A DNA stretch of 64,000 nucleotides, from contig NC_019771.1 of NCBI RefSeq assembly GCF_000317695.1, positions 496,001 to 560,000 of the forward strand, in the 5' to 3' direction. Shown piece by piece: positions 61,623 to 64,000 of the stretch. The position numbers were made by a program, and so were the translations under genes. This stretch comes from Anabaena cylindrica PCC 7122. GTDB lineage: Bacteria > Cyanobacteriota > Cyanobacteriia > Cyanobacteriales > Nostocaceae. Positions within the stretch are counted from its first letter, which is position 1, and the number at the start of each line of letters is the position of its first letter. The notes below the pieces were generated by a model. It was not told the origin of the DNA, made no database searches, and worked only from the letters and a program-made list of their open reading frames with translations.

Positions 61623-63353
61623 ATGAATTCAGGACAACCACTAGGTTCAGTTATCCAAGGTTCGCTTACAGGTGGATTAGAAGTTAGATTACACCCAGAT
61701 ATTTCTGTCGAAGATATGCGGGTGGGGAAATTTTTAGTAGTACAAGGGGTGCGATCGCGCTTTTTCTGTATGCTGACTGATGTAGCATTAAGCGCTGCAA
61801 ATGCCAGGATTATAGCTAGTCCCCCAAGTTGGGATGATACGTTTTTGCGAGAAGTTTTAGCCGGTAGTGGTACTTATGGCATGATCAACCTCGCACCCAT
61901 GTTGATGTTTACCCCCGAATCTCAGGAAACTTCCTTCTCCACCAATGGTAAATCTATCAACCCCTTTATTCCCTCTACCAATGGGTTAGCATCATTTCAA
62001 CCCCAAACCAGCACGACGATGGAATTGTTACCAGTTAAAACTATTCCTAGTCACTTTAGCCAAGTTTACGAAGCCAGTGAAGAAGATTTTCGGAAGGTGT
62101 TTGGTTGGGAAGATGATCCCCACAGAAAGAACTTTTCTATCGGTAAACCTTTAGATATGGATGTGCCGATTTGTATTGACTTAAATCGGTTTGTGGAACG
62201 GAGTAACGGCGTTTTTGGTAAATCTGGAACCGGTAAATCCTTCCTGACACGGTTACTTTTAGCAGGTGTCATTCGCAAAAATGCTGCTGTTAACTTAATC
62301 TTTGATATGCACTCAGAATATGGCTGGGAAGCAGTAGCTGAAGGCAAAGAAGTTAACACAGTCAAAGGTTTAAAACAATTATTTCCCGGTAAAGTTGAAG
62401 TTTATACCCTTGACCCCGAATCAACCAAGCGCAGGGGTGTACGAGACGCGCAAGAACTGTTTCTTAGCTATGAACAAATTGAAGTAGAAGATATTAAATT
62501 ATGTGGCAGAGATTTAGGACTCTCAGATGCAGCTTTAGATAATGCCAATATCTTATTTAACGAGTTGGGTAAATCTTGGATTCCCCAATTATTCAATATG
62601 ACTGGTGAAGATATTAAGATTTTTTGTGATGACAAGCCAGGCCACCCAGGCTCTATCACTTCATTACAGCGTAAATTATTACGCTTAGATAGTTTAAAAT
62701 ATATGCGGGCTGTTTGTCCCCAAAATTATATCAGTAAAATTTTACAATCTCTCGAAGCTGGGAAAAATGTTGTGGTAGAATTTGGTTCCCAGTCAAATAT
62801 GCTTTCCTATATGTTGGTGACAAATATGATCACCAGACGCATTCATGAACATTATGTCAAAAGAGCAGATAAGTTTCTGCAAAGTAAAAATCCCTTAGAT
62901 CGGCCAATGCCATTAATGATTACAATTGAGGAAGCGCACCGCTTTCTTGACCCAGGAGTAGTACAAAGTACAATTTTTGGAACTATAGCTAGAGAACTGC
63001 GGAAATATTTCGTAACACTTTTGGTAGTTGATCAACGCCCGTCGGGGATAGATAATGAAGTCATGTCCCAAATCGGTACTCGCATCACTGCTTTGCTTAA
63101 TGACGAAAAAGATATTGATGCCATTTTTACAGGTGTATCTGGTGCTGGAGCTTTGCGATCAGTATTAGCAAAGTTAGATTCTAAGCAACAAGCCCTCATT
63201 TTGGGTCATGCCGTGCCTATGCCGGTGGTTGTGCGTACACGTCCTTATGATTCCGCTTTCTACGCCGAAATTGGCGACCAAATTTGGGAAGAGAAGTCAG
63301 ACGCAGAGGTTTTTGCAGCCGCAGAACTAGCTAAAGCTGACTTAGGTTTTTAA
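61623..63353 (+). CDS. HerA-like (DUF87) ATPase
   Basis: 576 residues. An N-terminal HAS-barrel-like beta domain (LGSVIQGSLTGGLEVRL, GKFLVVQGVRSRFFCML; residues 1-110) precedes an FtsK/HerA ATPase: Walker A GVFGKSGTGKSFLTRLL near 200, NLIFDMHSEYGWEA, Walker B PLMITIEEAHRFLDP near 433, and the arginine-containing LLVVDQRPSGIDNEV block. HerA hexamers work with the nuclease NurA in end resection, or with toxin-like partners in defence. No nuclease gene lies next to it in the window, but this form is widespread in cyanobacteria and may be a housekeeping protein. Confidence 0.83.
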   Translation: MNSGQPLGSVIQGSLTGGLEVRLHPDISVEDMRVGKFLVVQGVRSRFFCMLTDVALSAANARIIASPPSWDDTFLREVLAGSGTYGMINLAPMLMFTPESQETSFSTNGKSINPFIPSTNGLASFQPQTSTTMELLPVKTIPSHFSQVYEASEEDFRKVFGWEDDPHRKNFSIGKPLDMDVPICIDLNRFVERSNGVFGKSGTGKSFLTRLLLAGVIRKNAAVNLIFDMHSEYGWEAVAEGKEVNTVKGLKQLFPGKVEVYTLDPESTKRRGVRDAQELFLSYEQIEVEDIKLCGRDLGLSDAALDNANILFNELGKSWIPQLFNMTGEDIKIFCDDKPGHPGSITSLQRKLLRLDSLKYMRAVCPQNYISKILQSLEAGKNVVVEFGSQSNMLSYMLVTNMITRRIHEHYVKRADKFLQSKNPLDRPMPLMITIEEAHRFLDPGVVQSTIFGTIARELRKYFVTLLVVDQRPSGIDNEVMSQIGTRITALLNDEKDIDAIFTGVSGAGALRSVLAKLDSKQQALILGHAVPMPVVVRTRPYDSAFYAEIGDQIWEEKSDAEVFAAAELAKADLGF

Positions 63354-63890
63354 CCATTTGCAACAAATCTACCAATTACTCAGGACTCAAAACTCATTAC
63401 TATTTCGTGACATCCCTCCATTAGAGCAGCTTCATAAGTTCGGTTATCCGGCTACTTGCAAGCAACAGAAGAGGGGTTTTTAACGTCACTATAGATATAG
63501 TCAGCGTTTTTCAGGGACTTCCTAAGAAACTTTAGCAGCTAGGCTATTTTACTTTAATAATCGAGAGCTTTAATCTGCTGCTATTTACTATCCACCAGAT
63601 TTGCCTTAACATAAAAGTAGAACTCATACTGACTTCGTGTTTTAGGTTACGGACAGTGACTAAAAGGAAAGAGGAATTCTTGAAAACAACTCAGTATGGT
63701 GCGAAAGAGTTTCCATAATTAAGGGAGGGCAGAGGAACTCATTCCCAGACGGCACCGTCCTAAAAAAGACTATATAAGTTAATCGTTTATGGTAGCGCAC
63801 AAATGTTCAGTGATGTGTGTACCATATTTCTCAATCCACCCTAATTGAGAAAATACCTATTTTGTTTAGGGAGTAGAGGACAACGCACCA
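63354..63890. promoter_or_regulatory. Upstream region of a sigma factor gene
   Basis: 537 bases without a gene. AACGTCACTATAGATATAGTCAGCGTT (about 63482-63508) contains the inverted repeat ACTATA-GA-TATAGT, and GACGG-CA-CCGTC lies at 63748-63759. Either could be a regulator site or leader hairpin of the sigma gene. Confidence 0.35.
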
Positions 63891-64000
63891 ATGCCTACTG
63901 TTAAAACCCAAAATGAAAACCTTAGCACCAAATTCACGGCTGATATGGTGAGAACCTATCTGCGGGAGATTGGTCGTGTGCCACTGCTAACCCGTGAACA
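63891..64000 (+). CDS. Group 2 sigma-70 factor, N-terminus only
   Basis: 36 residues before the window ends. After MPTVKTQNENLSTKF comes TADMVRTYLREIGRVPLLTRE, region 1.2 of cyanobacterial group 2 sigma factors of the SigB/SigD/SigE kind. GGGAGTAGAGGA lies 8 bases upstream. The RVPLLT form separates it from the SigC-type factor at 41165. The exact paralog cannot be told from this part. Confidence 0.85.
   Translation, partial: MPTVKTQNENLSTKFTADMVRTYLREIGRVPLLTRE

Overview
This 64 kb window is chromosomal DNA of a filamentous, heterocyst-type cyanobacterium, most likely a Nostoc/Anabaena relative. Signs seen in the sequence: photosystem and phycobilisome genes (psbX, ycf66, nblA, two petJ), cyanobacterial AbrB and group 2 sigma factors, many HIP1 octamers (GCGATCGC), and abundant tandem heptanucleotide repeats (STRRs). 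It is AT-rich. No rRNA, tRNA, CRISPR array or intact transposase gene was seen.

Layout. 0-12.7 kb is mostly housekeeping: the end of accC, a YggT protein, psbX, ycf66, two TolB-like lipoproteins, sdhB, a 1.5 kb gene-free stretch before a cyAbrB gene, a CPBP protease, a geranylgeranyl-reductase-like enzyme, a DUF29 protein, pyrH-frr, a thioredoxin-like protein and an alpha/beta hydrolase. 12.7-19.4 kb is a peptide-export island: three small genes with the same double-glycine leader, a C39-peptidase ABC exporter, an HlyD adaptor, and a fourth leader gene cut off by a MITE. 19.6-25.4 kb holds a polyprenol/phytol kinase, yidD, a VanX-like peptidase, an ABC1 kinase with a PP2C phosphatase, and nblA. 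25.8-30.4 kb has a Ser/Thr kinase split by a -1 frameshift at A_AAA_AAC, a damaged anmK locus and a short kdpD. 30.9-35.7 kb is kdpC-B-A, with repeat arrays in every junction. 36.5-43 kb has a KMO-like monooxygenase, priA, a SigC-type sigma factor and a GNAT acetyltransferase.

43.1-51.5 kb is the most unusual metabolic locus: two convergent pairs of an acetoacetate-decarboxylase-like protein and a large FAD oxidoreductase, plus a squalene/phytoene-synthase-like enzyme, next to a 1795-residue Ser/Thr-plus-histidine kinase. It looks like an undescribed isoprenoid pathway; the product cannot be read from sequence. 57.5-64 kb has tandem cytochrome c6 genes, a TPR protein, nested mobile-element remains, a GST, a HerA-like ATPase and the start of another sigma factor.

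Two themes run through the window. One is small-peptide export and terpene-like metabolism as candidate new systems. The other is heavy remodelling by tiny repeats: they supply start and stop codons, abut ribosome-binding regions, sit in frame inside KdpB, HlyD and PriA, and nest inside one another.
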